DNA from: Ectocarpus siliculosus
Taxonomy: Eukaryota; Sar; Phaeophyceae; Ectocarpales; Ectocarpaceae
Assembly (NCBI GenBank): GCA_000310025.1
Contig: FN649732.1
Span: 1,239,951 to 1,303,950, forward strand
Direction: 5' to 3'
DNA: 64,000 nucleotides
Of this stretch, positions 34,401 through 47,962 are shown in pieces (position 1 is the first letter of the stretch; every line of letters begins with the position of its first letter). Made by a program: the position numbers and the translations under genes. A model generated the notes under the pieces. The model was not told where the DNA came from and did not search any database. It saw nothing but the letters and a program-made list of their open reading frames with translations.

Positions 34401-37400
34401 TTGCAGTATATGAAGCAGTACAGTATACAATACACGGTTCGACGGAGATGTTGGCGATGGAAAGAGGATCGCTCAACTATCCCGGCGATGAACTGCTCGC
34501 TGTGGCCTGGGGTGCAGCTCGTCAGCCTCACCAGAGAAGGCGAGACCGCTCACCAGGGGGTGCATGGCCGCCGACCGTACCGGTATGATCCACACTTGAT
34601 CGATCGTTCACCTCCACACGTGTCACACTGCATGCCAAATTGGTCTATATTCCCCCTCAACATGTCTTCCTGCATACCTTTTCTTGTTTCGATTTCAACA
34701 CATCTTTGTTTTCTCGTTAGCTCCGACATGTTCCAGAACCTCAAAACACGACATGCCGTTCGTTGTAGTCGGTCATGGTTCGCTAATTCCCGTGACCGCC
34801 ACCACCCCACCCACGATGACCGAGAGCCTTTTTCTAATGCTCCTTACCGTTAAAGTTGAAAGCCCAGTAGTTGGACTGTCCGTATGACGTATCCTGAACA
34901 ACAAGCAGAGGGAGTCCATACAGCGCACGCGGTACATAGCACGAGCGGGGAACAGATTAGCAGCACCAACAGCAGGCAAATGTCCAGACCAAAACATACG
35001 CTTCCTTACAGTCGAAGATGGGCACCAACAAAATGCAACCAAAGCAACAACCGCAGAAACAACTACCACGTTTTTGTGGTGGTTTTTACCAATCGTTTGC
35101 TTTACAACCTTGGAGTGTCGACGTCCGTCGCCGCGGAGATGCCGAATCATGATGCTCATCGCAAGAGCAGCGTCAGTGATCGGGGCTGTTGCAGCACAAG
35201 ACCCACGCCTCACAAAACGCCGCAAGACCCATCTTGAAGCAGCGAAAAACACACCACACCAACAACAAACGGGAGGGTACACCTTTGCATTTCCTCGGCT
35301 CATTGTTACAGAGAGCAATCCGACGCACAGCGCCAAAAGGCCTTGATGGGTCCATACGCTTAAGAAGGGGGGTGATTGCAGGGAGAGCACCGGCGGCCCA
35401 CGGCTTGCGCATTCCTTGATGCAATCATCACCACGCGCGTTTGCAAAACCAAAAGGTGGGGGTACGTAGACAGGGGGGCTTGCTTCCGAGTCGTCGGCCA
35501 ACCTTGAGGTGCTCGTTGGTTGGGCTGTCGGGGTCGGAATGAACCAGGCCTCCGAAAAGCTGCACTCCGAGCACGCAGAAGGTGAACCCGCAGACGAAGA
35601 GCAGCATCATGAACTGAAACGCCTCCGGTGCTTCGAGACAAGTGTCGGGTGGGCGGAGAGAGGAAGGGGGTTGCAGGTTGTACGAAGAAGAGATGGGGAC
35701 GGGGTAGGGGTAGCAGGTGTCATCGGAGTGATGCCAACGAGGAATGAAATCGCCATAAGCGAGCATCCGATTTTGTGCCAGCACATGGCAATGTCTACGA
35801 GCATCACCTCGGGTACATGTAACTGTTATCGTCACCAATAACATCTCGCGGGAAGCCGCGCATGTACCAAACTCCGCAACTCGTTCATAAATACACATAC
35901 CATTCCAAACTCTCGAGAAACGATACGTGCGGAATGCCATGCCAACGCTCTGAGTGAAAGCGAAGTGTCAAGTCTGGGAATAAAAACGTCGCAAGACGGC
36001 CTGAACAAATCGTACCAAGGTGCTTGAATGTCATTTTGGTGACTCAAATGCTTGTGTATTTTTCTTCCGTAGCCCAACACGGCAACTAGGAGACTCAGTC
36101 TTAGCGATCCAGATGAGGAGTAACGTACCGATGTTGCCGAACGTAGTCATGACGATCCTCATCTCAGGCACAGCCACCATCAGGCGGGCGACTCGCAGCA
36201 GTCGGAAGGTGACGAAGTAGACCACCACGTTTTGTAGGTTGAGAGTCGTAGAGATGGTCGTGGTCTTGAGCAGCTGTTGGTGTTGTGGTGTTGTGGTGCA
36301 GTGAAAGATTGGCAACACGGCGAACATGCAGCACATAAACTTTCGTCGCTTCAACATATCTTGCTACTGCGCAAGAGAAACACGTGTTCCTTCAAGCGCC
36401 CCTCATCTCACCCGTGTAACAACTTGTAATAATATCACAATAGAGGTTGAAGAACACCAAAACAAACACCACAATCAAATATTTCAACAATAACCCGCCC
36501 ATGCTAAATGAAACCCGCATCCGACTGTCCTACTAAGCGCTCTTCACACGTCGAAACGCCACCCACGTACAATATCTTGTATTATTTTCGATCTCTGGAG
36601 AGAAGGGCAAAACTGCCGCTAACTCACGAGTTCAGTGAAAACACCTCCGAGGGTGATGACCCCGTCGAACCGGTTGCGATTCTTGGACCAGTATCCTATT
36701 TCATCAACGCATCCCCAAAAGAACGAACGCCCATGCAGCGCGGCACAAGGGAGAAGAATTGGCAGGCATGTACAACCGGTGGGGCTGGTAGTTGGACCGC
36801 GGTCGCGCCGGTAACTGTGGATTCCGTTCGTACGAAAGTGTCCTCGCACAGGCCGTCCATGCCATCTGCGTTAGGATTCCAGGTTCTTCATGCGATGCAA
36901 CACGAGTGCAGCATTGTCTGGGAAGAAATATTGGTCAGGCTTTATTCTAACCATGTATCGTACGCCGTCCCACGGGCAAAACAAAACATGCTTTGTATGG
37001 GCCGTGTACGGGGACTTCCTACCAAACGCCGGGACCGTCACGGCGAAGCCCTTAGCACCCAGCGCGACACAACGCATACCCAAGCAGTTTCCCTTCGTAT
37101 CTTGAAAAACAAGAAACCTCATCACCATCAACCATCGATAGAATGGCGACTTAGTAGCTCACCGTTCCAGCCAAACACGAGAATCTTGAGGGTCATTTCC
37201 ACCACGTACACCCAGCCGAGCAGAGAGTTGAGTCCGTGATCCGTCCCCTCCGCTTGTAGCCAGGCGTTCTGGTTCTCCAACATAAATAGAAAAAACCGCA
37301 AGGTAGAAAGAACAAGAGGAAGGCCCTCGACAGTTCAGAACGATTTTCATGTTGAACACGTTCCAACGACCACATTTTTATCAAAGGAGAAGTTTCGGGT

Positions 37401-40400
37401 GAGTCAAAGATCGCTCTCGTTGTCCTTATGTAGAGTAGACAGAACAAGGAAACACACAGTAGCTGGAAGCCAAGAAACGAAAGAAAACAATGTTTAGTTA
37501 GGGTAGGGGTTGTCAAATGTGATAAATAGTACTCAGATTAGATTTTCCAGGTCAGTTCTGTTATAGCCTAGCCAAAACACCAGGCACAACGCTAATATTT
37601 GGAGCTGCTGTGTCAAAGAATGATATCGAGGCATTGAACATTTTTCAGCGCTCCGTTTGCACTTAGAAATCAGTTGGAGGGTCCATAGATAAGGGCACGC
37701 TTGACGAAAAATGCAATCGAATCATGGAGCATTTCGATCAGTCGCAGCCAAAAGCTTCACGTCGGCCAACACATGTGTGGATTTTATAGGGCCCAGTATG
37801 TCAAGGGCATCACGTAAATATGTCGTGGGGCGTTTGAGTCGACGTGAGCAGAACCTTCCTGAGACAGAACGCCACCAACATGGAATGCTGGAACCTTCAC
37901 CGCTCACACTTTCGAAACGATACTCAAGAAGGACATGCAACATAAGAAGCATATGCCAAAGAACGTTTTCAAGGTGCAAAATTTTTACTTGTAACAACTT
38001 CATCGAAGCAATGCTTTGATCCAGCCGGACTTGTGGGGTGCGACAATACCCCCTGGCAGTCGTTTCTCGTCGGTGGAGCTCGAACGGAATACAGAGGTGC
38101 CGAGTGCAAGAACAGGTTGCTGAGGGTGGGGATGACGGTTAAAACATCAGCAAGCCCCGAAAACAAGGGCAATATCGGCCATACAACATTGTAGCAGCTT
38201 ACCTTTTCGGAGATGCCGCCGTCTCGTTGGACAGCCTCTCCCGAAAGTGCTTCGGCAGATTCCACCAGCAGAAGAAGGGCGTTCAGCATGAGCACCGCGT
38301 CTACGCCGTACTCGAACCACGGGTGCTTAATGATCTTGCACAGCCGCTGCCAGAAGCTGCTGTTGTACAAATCTGAGATTGGTGTCGTCGTGGAGAAGCA
38401 TGTTGCCGTGGGGCAGTTTTGGGACAGTTTTCAACAGGAAGATAACGCGCAGCGGACACGCAATTGAGTCAAGAAAATAGACCAGGTGAGAGAGACGATG
38501 GAGATTGTTGGGGGCGGTATTCAGAGTCAAGCAAAGGGAGCTAAAACTAGAACCTTCGCAGCCCGGGCGTTCAAGCTGCCGTGGGACAATGGCTAGCCTT
38601 GCGCCATTTTTCAAGCGAAACGCGGCGAGATGGCTTCATGCCGAATATTGGAAGGACAGAAGACCCAAAAGATCCCAGGTTGCAAATATCATTTCGATTT
38701 TCATGCAATGAAACTCGTCAGCCACAGCTTCAATTGCCGGCGGGGGGGAGGCTTGACAAGAGGCCAATGGTACGCGCAGAGCGGAGCTCGAAGGGGCCGG
38801 CGTGAATGGGTGCAGCAAGTACACAATAAATTTATGTGCCTGGAGTCCACTTCAAAAATAGCGTCTTGCGCTTCATATTCTGGCGCATACCATTGCCTGT
38901 GAGTTGGATTGAGATGTGCGCAGCGATAAGTGAACTGTCATAGAACGACGCCAGGACAAGAAAACCGCTAGAGAATCGTGGAGGGAGACGAGAAGCCCCC
39001 GTGAAGAGAGGCCTAACGGTTCACGCCACTACGACGAAAAACACACCCACATTTGTCTTCGACTCCAGCAGGCACTAATCTGCGGGGCAAGAAGCACGAC
39101 AAGTCAGGCAGTTTTTCCTGCAGGTTTCAACTCCTCTGTCGCCTACTGCCCCCGTCTGTGATTACCAACTGTATAGGCATCAAGAGTAGAATCGCCTCGT
39201 TGCCTCCCACCTACACATACATTTGGTAACTTTTTGAAAGCGTAAACACGGTACCGCAAGCTCGTGTCTAGGAGATAGTTATGGATCATCGATGGATCGC
39301 TAGGCGATGGTTTTTCAAAGATGAATGAACCTTCTCCCGCATCGTTACCTGGGAGCCATGTCTCGACGAACGTCTTTGGAGAAAATTTCTCTAACCGTAA
39401 CTGGAGAAGCGTGATGACAGCATGGAACTCGTTCTGCGATTCATCACGAACCACAGCAGCAACAGCAGCAGCAGCAGCAGCAGCAGACGACCACGGCGGA
39501 GCGGGGGGTAACTGAGTACGCATGTCTTCTTCAAGAGCGCGCCTTTGGCACTGCGTCTATCGCGCGATTCATAACGGGAAGCTTCTCCCCTTTCCTCTGC
39601 ATCGCTCTGATTTCTTCTATCGCGCCATTCTCCGCGCCGAGCTAATGTACAGCTGCCAGCCCTGTGTTTCCGTTCCTTACCTTGCTGATGCCACAATCTC
39701 CGTCGTCGTCCATCAACTGTCGTCCCAGAGCCCCACCATCATTATCCACGGACGGCATCATCATCACCCCCAGCACCGCCGACGCCGCCAAAGAATCACC
39801 GCCGTGCCATCAGGCCGCGTCGATGCGCCGAAACAGCGCCGAGAACACCGAACCGTGTGTGCTGTCAATACACACATCTGTGTTTCCCCTCCCGCGAAGG
39901 CTGTATGCACTCCCTTCTTGCCGAGTTCCATGCACTCCTATCCTTGAGAGACAGCAGAACAGCTTCCCTCGTCCACAATGACTGCGGGTGGAGCCCTTAC
40001 GAATGAGCCTTCGGTGTTGTACGCAACGTCTCCTGCTGAAATTCTAGAGACGGAAAGATCGAGCAACAACGCGGTAGAGTGTTACTCTCCCTGCTTCCCA
40101 AGGGTTGCCTTTAACTTTCTCACCTGAACCAGCAGCGTTCTCTGATCGGCCGCCAGCCTGTCCAACTCCGCCGGCCCTGCTCCCAGGCATACGTTGACCT
40201 CGGTCAGGAGCTCCTCCATCACGCTGGTGCTCAATTTGCTTTCGCCGCTTGGTTTTTGCGCAATAAACACAAAGGGGATGAATACAATAGCAAAGACATG
40301 TTCTCACAAATAGTTTCGCATAGAACAAAACGCGCACCACAAGACTAAGAAGGAACTTAGTGAGGGATATCTACATCATCAATAGCAAGGATAGTAATCT

Positions 40401-43400
40401 AACCTGCACGCAACCTGATGCGGCTCGAACAGGGTATCACGCGAAGAAAAGAGAGCGACAATAAACAAAACGAAAGCAGGCAAGAGCTCCTTAAACTCGT
40501 CGCTCTTTCGTCCGTGTCAAAATTTCAGCCGGCCGTAGCGACTAGTCCCAACATCCGAAGGCATGTCGCAAGCGTTCCAACTGCCACAACACAGCAAGAG
40601 CCAAAGCTCTCCCGCCCTTTTCACCAAGGAAACCACAACGCAGGGAGAGCTTTACAGTACGTCGTGTTGTGGGCCGCAACTTGGTTTGGTTGTTTTTGGG
40701 CGAATCAACCCGCACCATCGATCTGTGTAGGAGTGTTCCATGTCATGACCGCGACGAACACCATACAGTTTTCTTCTCCAACACGCGCCGGCACATTCCC
40801 TAGAACGGTATTACCGTCGCCCATGTAATCGCAAGCTAGGGGGGGCACGAGACAAAGCGATATCAAAATACACACGCGGGTGTTCCCGTCCCCACTCACT
40901 CCGCGGCGAGACGGTCGAACGCTGCGGCGCAGTTCTTGTCCCGCATGTGCAGCATCTTATCCAGCAGCTCCTGGTGCCCGTGGGAGTACTTGTCGTACGT
41001 CGACGCCAGCAGGAAGTTCATGAGGACGAAGACGCCCAAGACCACGGCGGGGAAGAAGAGAAGGCCGGCGGCGCGGTTGCGGGTGTAGGCCGGCACCAGA
41101 ACGTCCGGGAAGTTGGCGGTAGTGAGCATCACGAGCAGGTTCCAGCACGCGTCCTGCCTCCCAGCAAGAAGAGAAAGAGGGACAAGAGAGAGGCTTCAAG
41201 CATATCCCACATTTTGACAATATGGGCAGAAGTGGTACATGTGCAACTTTAACTTTCTCACCACAGGGGGTCATGATCATACCCAAGTGCAACTTCCATG
41301 CCCCCAAACTACGACTTGTCAACGAGCGACAACCCACCAAAAGAGTGAGGGCTTTAGCCTTAGCCTGGCACATTGACCAGCAAGAAATGACAATAAGCTC
41401 ACCAACCAGAGTGTAAGCACTCTTGAGGTCTCTTCAGCGCCAGCCTAGGCTATCGACACAATCCAGGTTTGGCAGGATGTTTCGAGAACACGGCAACATA
41501 TGAAAATCATCACGGACTTCACGGAGCTCAAGAAGATGCGAAAGACGATACTAACCAGGCACCGGGACGATTGCCGGCATCTCAACGCCTCAACACCAAT
41601 TACGCGGACACAAACCAAAATGGTACATTGGGCGAAACGGTACGCTTGATGAAACGTAACTTGGATGAAACCACATGTTTGACGAAACGGCTATCAGAAA
41701 TTCTCGACAATCGACTACCCATCATCAGTTCGGGCCGTTGGATCTAGGGCGACGATCATTGTCGCTTATCTTGTCTCCTGCAGGGCGTGCGTTGATTGAA
41801 GACTTGCTCACTTCTTCAAAGAAACTCCCCACTGCTCGACACGCACCACACTCACCACGAAGTTTGGGAAGTAAACCGATCGTTCTTCTCCCGCAAAGGT
41901 GACATTTCCTGACACACAAACACGCAGCAGATGCGTGACAAAAATCCACACAGAATCATTGAACAATTGAGACCGGGGGTACAGAGAATAAATGCACGTG
42001 AGAGAGTACGGGGGAAAGAGACGGGGAAGACAAAGAATAGTTCGGGGAAGAGAAGGCAACACGCACGGAGAGAGAAGGCCATCCTGGGGTTGAAGGGGAT
42101 ACAAACCTCCGCGAAAAACGGTGCTGAAAAGCTAAAGGGCGAGAAACAGAATGGCGTCATATCCAACAGGGCAAACCAGCGGCACACACAAAAAAACGAA
42201 GCACATTCTTGGAGTTCGTGTTGGTGTACCGCGAAGAGAGGGGGAGGGGTGGTAAGCACCGACTTTCTTGCGTCTACTCACCGAACCAAGCGAAGAATCC
42301 AAGGAACATAGCGACGACCGACAAGATTGACGCGAACTCGGTCAAGATTTTCCCGAACAGCTTCATCTGGGCCATCATGTCGGTGGAGTACCCGATCAGC
42401 AGAAGCGCACGCATGTCTTGGGAACAAAAATCACGACAAAAAACGCGAATAACATCCAAAACGTTGACTTTTCGTGGCGACAAACGTGAAATCATGAGAG
42501 TAATTTCCGTCCGAACAGATTCGAAGGCATCACGCAAAGCAAGATCTACCATTTTGAGTTCGTGGATACCAAGTTTTGTGGGGTTTTCCAGAGATGTGAC
42601 ACAGGCAGAGTGAACTGAAAGATCATCCTGCAATTAATTGTTTTTGTAGGCTCGGTGTTGATGCCAATATAGTAGAAACTCCTGGATGACAATTTTGGAG
42701 CACGATCAGAACAAAAGCATGACACTGGATTACCCACGTTGTATCCTTCCCTCCCTCCCTCCCTCCCTCGACACGTCCATCTCTCTCTATCGACGTATTG
42801 ACATACAATAATCTGGTTGCTTGAGGGATAGGGGCAGCCAGGTGTCAGCTATCGTTTCAGTACGGACATTGAGGATCAACTAGAAGAGAAAAACCATCCG
42901 CTTGGAGGTCACAGGAATGTTTACGGCAAGGAAAATGTATGTCTACTGTACCTGGGAGAGAACGCGTAACCGAAGCAACATTTCTTTCACAGTGTGAACT
43001 CTTGTTCACGCGGAACCTGACCCCCAACCCTAGAATTTCAGAGAAAGCTGTGTGACAAGATCTACTGTCGCACCCAAGAGCTGCTGTCGCTACACCCCCG
43101 CCCATCGTTGTTGCCCCGCCCACCAATGGTCGCTACAATGGCGAATGTCTAGCACTTTTACATTGTTCCCTCACATGGAGCGATGCGAATGTGCGGATGT
43201 CCGTGCACCACCGCAACCAGCAGATCAAGGGCGAACAAGAACAGCACCAAATCCAGCAGCACGAAGGAGAGCATCTTGGCCCTAACTCATGGCGCATCGC
43301 AAGGTGAGGCGAACACACAACAACAACGACGACCAAATGACGCCAAAGGGCGGACAGACGGTCAGGTGGCAAGAGAAGAAGGACAGGGATATCACGCTGT

Positions 43401-46400
43401 GCCGCCAAGGGGCACTTGCACTGTTGCACAGCTGTACACGAAACTATCATGCCCCACAAGTTGGGGCCGTGTATGCAGTAAAATGTAAAATGATTGTGTT
43501 CCGCATGTTCTGCCGCCGCCACACCAGGGTTTATCTAGAGCCCGTCCAAAGCGAACGAAGCACGATACTTTCTGGCCTCAACAGAGTGCTCTCATGCCAA
43601 AGCAACGAATACGGCCTCAACAACAGGAGGAACACCATCTGTGGACGACGACGAAGAAAGGGAGACATCATGACAGGCGAAAGTAAATGGCGGGGAGGGA
43701 GGGGGAAACCCAAATTACTCTGGTTCCTGACCCCCTTGTACACAGGAAGGGCTCGGAACTGGTACTACGATTCTACGGTATCACCGAAGTCATGCGCCTA
43801 AGTTCGGTTGCCGACCGACAAAATCTGTCTACCTGGCAAGGTCCTACCCCCGATCAACTAGACGGCCGCTTCATGTATGGATCGTCGTAGGAACCACCCG
43901 GCCTGGAGCAGAATAGAATCAGAACACGAACCTCTCGCTCGTTGCCCTTTCCCCGACTTTTGGTACATGGGCATTACGATATGCCGCGCAAAGATATCCC
44001 TCCGCCCGTAATAACACGTCACACAAAACATTCGACGCAGAAAGCTCCAAGGTCCGCATGACCACAAAAAAACTGGTTGCATTACCGAACGATGGGTGCT
44101 GGGATCGCTCTCCATGCATATCTCTCATCGACAAGATCTCGGCTTTCCATATCCGCCAGAATCTACACACCAGGCAAAACCAAACATTTGGTGGCATGAC
44201 TTGGACCCATTCAAACATGTGTGGTCTATCTTGGAAGAACGGCTACACACATCGCCCCTTTTTTCTTTTTTTGCTGCGGGGGTATCGAATATGGAAGTCG
44301 GAAGATGGCCCGGGAGTAGGTTGTATCTTACGCGAGGTACGGTGCCACAAAAAAAACACGTACCGGTATGCGATCGCGTTCACAACCTGGTGAATGAAGA
44401 GAGGCAGGAGCAGACATGCCTCGATCAACAGCCCATACCCAAACGGGAGGTAGGGAGGGGGGTGTCCCGTGCCCTGTAGTACGGAACAAACAAACCGGGG
44501 GAATATTGCGGCAATGGTGAAGATCGAGAGAGAGACAGACAAAGAGGGGGGACAACACGGGGAGGAGGCAGAGCGATAGATAGGCAGAGGACGAGGAATT
44601 GGCACAAAAAGATGAAATAGAACTAACGGGATGCTTGCTGTGGACATTCCACGGCAGGACCACGACTACGTTCTGGGCGGGAAAAAACGATGTACATTAT
44701 TGAGGATGGGACATGGTGAAAGGGGGAGACCACGTGGCGGGACATTTAAGGACGCCACAACAAACTGAAAAAGAAAAACGAAAACAGGTGACCGGAAATT
44801 TGCAATCTATGAACTGGAAGCCTCGTTGCACAACACCCGGAAGACGTGTTTGGGAACACCACATACAAGGCTTGTGAAAATACGAAAATACGGCATATTG
44901 CCTGTACAACGGGACTAAACAACATGCTATTTTGGCATCGAACGGAAGAACGCATCCAAACTTCCAGACACGTCCACCGACTCAGCAAACCGCGTGAGTG
45001 TCAAAGCTTGCGGTCCTTACTTGGTCGTCGCAGGGAACGTCGGTACTCTCGTTGCACCAGGCAGGAAACTCGAAGAACGTCAACACGATCAACCCGACCA
45101 CAGCGGCTACCGACACCGGCTTGAGGTGCACGGCCAAGTGGTGGCAGCGCCGTGAAAGGACGGTCGGCAGCGGCTTGGCCCGATAGATGCCTGGACGGGA
45201 ACGGCGAAAACAATGGAAACGACACCTGTGTCAGAGCCAACAACACCAAAACAACGTCGGGGAAGAAAATAGCACCGTCGCCGGCAAGGGTTCCAACGGG
45301 AGAGACAGACAGACAGACAGACAGAGGCAGAGGCAGAGGCAGAGACAGAGACAGAGACGGAGACAGAGACAGGCAGGCAGGCAGACAGATAGGCAGACAG
45401 AGAACAGGCACAGCAATGCTTGCGACCTTTCTCTTACTGCAAACCTAGTTGTCGCCTGTTCTCTTCCGCATGTAGGCTAGATCGATCTCGACCAATCACA
45501 GAACAGTTGCCACCACCTCACGATCTTGGCAGTTGCAGTATTGCTATTGCGGCAACTTCAGCCATAAAACACAAGAAACTTCTGAGGTATACGATTGCGC
45601 CCATATTGACACCTGTCACGTGATCGATTTCGAGTTGCGAGGTTTGCCACTGGGGTAAAAGAACGCCCCGTTCTTTTCTAGGTCGGGGGGGATCCCTACG
45701 AGTATTGTGACACCCGGTGGTGCCATGTCCTAACCCCCGAGGTTGCGCCCAAGGCTAAGGTTGAGGTGGGTTGAGGTTGGGAAGCGACCGGATGTTTGGT
45801 CCGGGCAGTCGGACAACCTGGATAGGTAGAAAAGCAACGCCGTGACATCGTCTGGCCAGTGTGCGTCGATCACGCAATGGGTGCGGACAGTAGTGGAAAC
45901 TGTCGACAGTTTCCATTTCTGTCGACAGTCGCCAAGCTTGTACCAGTGTCGCCTTTCGAATCGTATGATTGCGATAGCCGTGGAATGTTGAGGCGGGGGC
46001 ATGAATCACTTTCTTGGAGGGTTTTTACAGCCCATATCCCGCCATGGACGCGAAATGCTGCGACAAGCGCGAGCTTCAGAAATAGGTGGCGATGGGTCCG
46101 GGGAGGACGATGGCCAGGATTTTGCGGCGGGGGAACGGGCTTGGGAGGTGGGGGCCAGGCAAGCAACAAGGAGGAAGACGTGGAAGACGCCGGTTCCAGC
46201 GACGAAGACGATGTCGGCAAGTCTTGTTTTCACCATCGCCTTTATGTTGTAGTTCTTGGTGGTGGTGTTGTGGCTTTCAAGCAGGCCTGGCTTCGATCAG
46301 CGTCTGTAGGGGTGCGGCATTGACAAATCTCGGCGTGGATTGCGATGCCTCTTAATCTATGGTCATATGATGAGCTTGGAACTTCAGCATGAAGACGACA

Positions 46401-47962
46401 GCATGAGCCCGCATGACCAGATCCACGGCGTGGAGACCCCGGACGGCTTCCGTATTCAAGCGTCTATATCCGTTGTTCTTGACAGCGTATGGCTTCCGCG
46501 TGGAGAAAACGAAAGGACGGGCATCGGTTGGTTTCGTGGGCTAATCACTCGGTAGGGAAACCCGCCACGACTGCCTTGTCAAGCCCGAGCGTGACCAGAG
46601 TACGTGCGACAGGAATCTACAGAAAAAAACTGTACAGCGTGGAGAAAATATCGTGGGGTTGGCTCAAGTCGAAAGTGGAAGGTGCGGCCACCGGAGCTGT
46701 AGCTACCAAGAGATCGGGGGAGGGGAACATCGCTCCCCGTCGCCCGTGTGAGCGTGTGAACCAAGCAAGTTGACGATTGCTCCATGATACCGTGCGTTTC
46801 TAGCGCTAAGCATTCATCGGCGTACCGCCGTGGTAGGGTAATGCTGACAGCGGAGATAGTGGAGGGCTTGCTACTTCGAAGTACTTAGCGAAGCCGGTCG
46901 TCCTCTCACATCCAGGATAGGGGCTATTGTACCTCTGGTGCGAACGCAAGCCATGAACATGTGCCAAACTTCTTACACATTACTGGTTGTATGACAGCAG
47001 TGGCTAAAAAAAAAAACTGTTACACAAGTATGTACCGGCTGTATGTTGTGGTGACGCATCTACATATAAACTAGACGAGTCTACTACACTTCCGATGTGT
47101 TACTTCTGCGGCGGTTATTTGGCCGGTGACCCGTATTCCTTGCTGTACTTGTACAAGTACAACCTGTAGCCGAACCCAAAGGAAGCATGGAGTGCGAACG
47201 CTGTCATGTAGAAGACATGGGGCAGTTGTCACAACCACAACAAGAAGCGGCCAGACATGCTCGGTCGAAAAAACGAACTTGGCTACTGTGAAGGTGCTCG
47301 GTTTGGGGCAGCCAGGTGATAGGCCTCGCGCAAAAGGCGCCGTCTGTACTTCATGCATAAGTAGAGCTTTCAGGTGTAGTACACGCTGAGCAGAGATGGG
47401 AGAACAGCAACAACAACAACAACATGCGCAAAAAAAGGAGGGTCCAGTAGCAAACGGGTTGTGTGCTTCGTGCTTCGACCGGCCTTCACTCGACTGGAGA
47501 ACAAAACTAGACCCAAACAAGACCAACAAGGCGAGCTATCGTCCTCGAAGTTGCAGTGGGCAACCAACTCGGAATTGTCTCGACACAAACATAGTCTCAG
47601 GTAGGAGTAATAGTAGATCCCCACGCTCAAGTCTTTTGCCACGGTTTGTATACGTGCATGCAATCAGCTAGTCTATGTACTTCAAAGCACATTGCACACG
47701 CAATTATCTCTGGTCAAAGAGCGGTACAGAGTACCAAAATAGCAACAACAGCTAACAGCAGTTTATTACTGATGTTATGAATGGACATGCCCTGTGGGCC
47801 GAAACTTGCCGTGCCATATGGTAGTGTGCAGAAACAAAACACATACAGATGAGAACAGAACACTTCATCGTGGTTACCTTCCATGGCCTCTAGCACGAGG
47901 ATAGCAGCATCCTGCACTGCTAGAGAGTGCTTGAACTTGGTCGGGAGCGCCGATTTCTCCAT
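31433..47962 (-). CDS. TPC: Two-pore channel (TPC), vacuolar/endolysosomal cation channel
   Basis: Voltage- and/or lipid-gated cation channel of acidic organelles, built from two six-helix domains. Twenty exons join in phase: 47962-47878, 45190-45021, 44473-44364, 43281-43175, 42416-42282, 41908-41856, 41153-40900, 40247-40124, 39433-39349, 38372-38203, 37274-37163, 36695-36628, 36273-36129, 35630-35503, 34893-34848, 34152-34101, 33459-33357, 32767-32683, 32529-32400, 31769-31433 (832 aa). Domain I: S1 with LTFFEFPAWC, S4 with RIAPYMRALL, pore LTTANFPDV (Thr232-Asn234). The linker (about 290-375) resembles plant TPC1, with a degenerate EF-hand. Domain II: S4 with FRLLRVARLM (Arg515, 518, 521) and pore VLNNW (611-615). 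The Ser-rich tail is about 150 residues. The start at 47962 has a good context (GCCATGG), but the frame is open up to 48238, so the N-terminus may be longer. Confidence 0.95.
45300..45404. repeat. CAGA/CAGAGG microsatellite tract
   Basis: A run of GACA, GGCAGA and GACAGA units in TPC intron 1. It creates long Arg/Gln- and Leu/Cys-type false open frames. Confidence 0.95.
45895..45914. repeat. Perfect 20-bp palindrome
   Basis: GGAAACTGTC followed directly by GACAGTTTCC, a perfect palindrome. Its central 10 bases (CTGTCGACAG) occur again 14 bp downstream at 45919-45928. It is within TPC intron 1. Confidence 0.9.
47144..47161. repeat. Perfect 18-bp palindrome
   Basis: TGTACTTGT followed directly by ACAAGTACA, within TPC intron 1. 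No function is evident. Confidence 0.85.

Larger units (their letters stand above)
45191..47877 (-). other. Large first intron of the TPC gene
   Basis: A 2.7-kb intron, the longest in this gene. It is flanked by a donor GTAACC at 47877 and an acceptor CAG before 45190, and the exons join in phase (Met-Glu-Gly-Ile-Tyr). Open frames on both strands at 45.86-46.78 kb and 47.07-47.67 kb are not supported by any domain. It contains the simple repeat and palindromes listed separately. Confidence 0.7.

Noticed and set aside
36508-37239. 243-codon plus-strand ORF
   Set aside because: It overlaps two TPC exons that are fixed by conserved S2 and S3 sequence on the minus strand and correct phases; no domain on the plus strand.
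45231-45480. Arg/Gln- and Leu/Cys-rich ORFs on both strands
   Set aside because: Produced by the CAGA microsatellite in TPC intron 1.
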